From Bacilli bacterium (GTDB lineage Bacteria > Bacillota_I > Bacilli_A > RFN20 > CAG-826), in assembly GCA_017651565.1 (NCBI GenBank), contig JAGCCQ010000018.1, forward strand, positions 1 to 55,528: a DNA stretch of 55,528 nt. Reading direction: 5' to 3'. The notes beneath the pieces are model-generated. The model ran no database searches. It saw only the letters and a list, made by a program, of their open reading frames with translations, and was not told the origin of the DNA. This document shows positions 53,573 to 55,528 of the stretch, piece after piece. The position numbers and the translations under genes are program-made. Numbering within the stretch: position 1 is the first letter of the stretch; the number at the start of each line of letters is the position of its first letter.

Positions 53573-54166
53573 TTATAACGTTATAAATTTCACGGCCTTT
53601 TGTTTGACCGTATTTGGACACGATACCTGTATAGACTTTTCTTTTACTTTCTTATCGTTAGCATGTTTAGCAACTAACGAAGCAACACACTCAATAATAT
53701 CGTTATCCATGTGTACATTGCTTAATGCTATTTGGACTATTTCATTAATATCAGCATTTCCTAAATTTTCGACTTTTGGTTCTGAGGAACTAGTTTTTGA
53801 TTTGCCTTCTGTTTTTGATTTGATTTGTGATTTTCTAGAGATAGAAACACCACTTAATTCTTTCCAAAACTTAATAAGTTTATCATAACCAGTATCCTTG
53901 CTAATAACTACTATTGTGCATTTTTTATCATACTTACCAACTAAATACCCAATATAAGAAGCAATATGATTATCTACCGATTGTTTTCCGGCTGCGATTT
54001 CTTTTGCTGTTAAAGACACTTTTATATTTTTGATAACGTTTAAACTTAGATTTTTAGAATTGCTTGTATAGAAAATTATTATGCGATCATTCGCACTAAG
54101 ACCTTCACAGCCAGTTAAGCCTGCGCTAGAAACATTTTCAAAATCAATTAAATAATAAGTATCCAT
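53573..54166 (-). CDS. PIN-like domain protein
   Basis: The 197-residue protein begins TYYLIDFENV (Asp8, Glu10, Asn11). It has a middle VDNHIASYIGYLVGKY and ISKDTGYDKLIKFW, the acidic triad pattern of a PIN/NYN-like RNase group (PIN_7-like). The rest (about 115-197) is a Lys/Ser-rich linker and a short helical tail. It may cut RNA, but no partner antitoxin is next to it. The last bases form a 14-bp palindrome (53573-53586). Confidence 0.7.
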   Translation of the reverse strand: MDTYYLIDFENVSSAGLTGCEGLSANDRIIIFYTSNSKNLSLNVIKNIKVSLTAKEIAAGKQSVDNHIASYIGYLVGKYDKKCTIVVISKDTGYDKLIKFWKELSGVSISRKSQIKSKTEGKSKTSSSEPKVENLGNADINEIVQIALSNVHMDNDIIECVASLVAKHANDKKVKEKSIQVSCPNTVKQKAVKFITL

Positions 54167-54186
54167 AACTTGCCACCAATCTATAA

Positions 54187-55065
54187 TTAATCCTTTTGCC
54201 TAATAACATCAGAAACATCGTGCAATGAAATAAAGGCTTCTTTATCAATTGAGTGTACGATTTTTTTCATCTTATTTATTTGAAAATGATTGATAACAAA
54301 ATAAAGAATTTGCTTATCTTTTTTAGTATATCCACCGATACCATTAACAATTGTTCCTGAAGATTGGAATGTTTCAGATAATGCATTAGAAATATCGTTT
54401 GCTTTCGTTGTAACAATCATAGCGCACTTGCTTCTATCGAAACCTTCAACAACAAAGTCTACGGTCTTAGAACCAATGAAATATGCAATACATGAATATA
54501 AAGGTAATTCCCAAGATTGGAAAACAATTCCACAAATAATGTATAAGATACCATTAAATATCAAAACAAATGTCCCGATAGAAATACCAATCTTTTTAGC
54601 AAATACAATGGATAGAACTTCCATACCATCAATAGCGCCACCAAACCTAATAGTAAGTCCACTTCCAATACCAGAAAGCACACCGCCAAAAATAGCACAT
54701 AATAATAAGTCGCTTCCTGCTAAAGGAGAACATGTTGAAACGTCTATTGGAATAACATCACGAATTAAGAATGAAAACAAAGAATAAACTCCTACCGTAA
54801 AAATAGAATAGATAGTAAATGCTAATCCTTGTTTCTTATAACCATAAATGAATATTGGAATATTAATAGCTATTAAGAAAATAGACATGGATAAGTAAAC
54901 TGGTGTGATTCTATCAAAGAACATCGAAAGACCAGAAACGCCACTATCGTATAACTTAACAGGGTAAAGGAAAATCATAACGCCGAAAGCGTTAATAATA
55001 CCTGCTAAAAGCAGGAATACGAAATTTCTTTTTTTAATCTTTTCGAGTTCTACTTTAACCTTCAT
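54187..55065 (-). CDS. YitT-family membrane protein
   Basis: The 292-residue protein has six membrane helices (about 15-200; the DUF161 part with the SGIGSGLTIRFGGAIDGME block) and a cytoplasmic C-terminal DUF2179 domain (about 210-285). The family is widespread in Firmicutes and its function is not settled. AAAGG lies 8 nt before the ATG. Confidence 0.9.
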   Translation of the reverse strand: MKVKVELEKIKKRNFVFLLLAGIINAFGVMIFLYPVKLYDSGVSGLSMFFDRITPVYLSMSIFLIAINIPIFIYGYKKQGLAFTIYSIFTVGVYSLFSFLIRDVIPIDVSTCSPLAGSDLLLCAIFGGVLSGIGSGLTIRFGGAIDGMEVLSIVFAKKIGISIGTFVLIFNGILYIICGIVFQSWELPLYSCIAYFIGSKTVDFVVEGFDRSKCAMIVTTKANDISNALSETFQSSGTIVNGIGGYTKKDKQILYFVINHFQINKMKKIVHSIDKEAFISLHDVSDVIRQKD

Positions 55066-55129
55066 GTCTAAAACCTTTTTAATATTTTAATACCAAAAAT
55101 ATATGAGAATCTATCCTAATTAAGAAAAA

Positions 55130-55145
55130 AGAATCAAACGATTCT
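55130..55145 (-). terminator. Terminator of the tRNA cluster
   Basis: AGAATC/GATTCT with a 4-nt loop and T6 on the minus strand, about 110 nt after tRNA-Gly. Confidence 0.75.
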
Positions 55146-55157
55146 TAATCATAATTA

Positions 55158-55235
55158 TTAATTAGTGCCCCAAACTGTAGGAACATCGTTGACGTAATGC
55201 CAATATTTTCCGGATGTGGAAGGTTCAGTTTCAGA
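55158..55235 (-). pseudogene. C-terminal coding remnant between tRNA-Gly and its terminator
   Basis: A 25-codon open segment (containing GKYWHYVNDVPTVWGTN) ends in TAA, with a stop two codons upstream of it. No start. It reads like the tail of a lost surface or phage protein. Confidence 0.45.
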
Positions 55236-55252
55236 TTATTTTTTTAAGTAAA

Positions 55253-55326
55253 TGGAGCACGCGACGGGAATCGGACCCGCGTATTCAGCTTGGGAAGCTA
55301 ACGTTCTACCATTGAACTACGCATGC
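55253..55326 (-). tRNA. tRNA-Gly (anticodon CCC)
   Basis: Acceptor GCATGCG/CGCGTGC, anticodon loop TTCCCAA on TTAGC/GCTGA, CCA encoded. Reads GGG. Confidence 0.9.
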
Positions 55327-55387
55327 ATGTGAAATAATTATAAAAAAATAAAAAGTCCTTATCAAGTAAGGACTTAGAAGGTGTATC

Positions 55388-55463
55388 TGGTGGGTACTGA
55401 CGGGATCGAACCGCCGACCTTCTGTACGTCAAACAGATGCTCTCCCAGCTGAGCTAAATACCC
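55388..55463 (-). tRNA. tRNA-Val (anticodon GAC)
   Basis: Acceptor GGGTATT with AGTACCC, anticodon loop TTGACGT on TCTGT/ACAGA, T-loop TTCGATC, CCA encoded. Reads GTC/GTT. Confidence 0.9.
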
Positions 55464-55466
55464 AAA

Positions 55467-55528
55467 TGGTGCCGACTATCGGAATTGAACCAACAACCTT
55501 CTGATTACGATTCAGCTGCTCTGCCAGA
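55467..55528 (-). tRNA. tRNA-Thr (anticodon CGT), 5' end beyond the window
   Basis: The 3' part is complete with CCA and AGTCGGC. Anticodon loop ATCGTAA on CTGA/TCAG. The first ~14 nt lie outside the window. Confidence 0.8.

Noticed and set aside
53573..54166. Toxin-antitoxin pair with the PIN-like gene
   Set aside because: No small antitoxin gene is adjacent; the neighbours are YitT and a lipoprotein, and the protein is longer than VapC toxins.

Overview
The window is AT-rich chromosomal DNA of a bacterium related to the low-GC Firmicutes. The signs are Shine-Dalgarno sites of the AAGGAGG type, sigma-A-like promoters, lipobox lipoproteins, a cdaA-glmM pair, CotH and YitT family proteins, and MscL. 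TGA acts as a stop and TGG encodes Trp, so the code is standard. The gene set (many unique lipoproteins, very AT-rich spacers) would fit an uncultured gut or rumen Bacilli/Mollicutes-related lineage. That placement is inference; no rRNA or ribosomal protein gene is present to test it.

Layout. 1-3.7 kb: a possible VUT-like membrane protein and two tandem paralogous membrane proteins. 3.8-7.4 kb: two divergent U32-family RNA hydroxylation enzymes (TrhP-like and RlhA-like). 7.4-13 kb: membrane proteins, a PAP2 phosphatase, a c-di-GMP phosphodiesterase with a dead GGDEF domain, MscL and a ThrE-type exporter. 13.2-28.6 kb: a surface-protein island with two secreted CX5R (tyrosine-phosphatase-like) proteins carrying beta-sandwich modules, a CotH-family kinase-like lipoprotein, a two-repeat lipoprotein, a large lipoprotein and two anchored secreted proteins, interrupted by a ribbon-helix-helix/HTH regulator. 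28.7-33 kb: a very large hybrid histidine kinase. 33-38.3 kb: a secreted purple-acid-phosphatase-like lipoprotein, a GNAT acetyltransferase and genes of unknown function, with clear duplication scars. 38.3-41.4 kb: tRNA-Glu with a degenerate duplicate of its 3' flank, a structured unidentified small RNA gene, gltX and tRNA-Gly. 41.4-46 kb: a membrane protein/NERD pair and the cdaA-glmM-Nudix operon. 46-50 kb: an RQC-like winged-helix protein divergent from deoD across a shared palindrome, then an ArsR/HMA/P-type ATPase metal operon. 50-55 kb: an XRE regulator divergent from a glycosyltransferase/acyltransferase pair, a lipoprotein, a PIN-like protein, YitT, and a tRNA cluster (Gly-CCC, Val-GAC, partial Thr-CGT) at the right edge.

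Two regulatory observations stand out. First, at least nine genes have a recognisable -10 box ending only 6-10 nt before the start codon, which predicts leaderless or nearly leaderless mRNAs, while operon-internal genes and many others carry Shine-Dalgarno sites. This pattern also decides several start codons. Second, a ~160-nt RNA gene at 38951-39112 (minus strand) has its own promoter, a closing helix, several internal hairpins and a terminator, and matches no family I can name.

On function, the window combines c-di-AMP synthesis (cdaA), c-di-GMP breakdown (EAL protein), a multi-PAS phosphorelay kinase, and a set of secreted phospho-transfer and phosphatase enzymes that might act together on surface proteins or lipids. 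The last idea is a hypothesis only.
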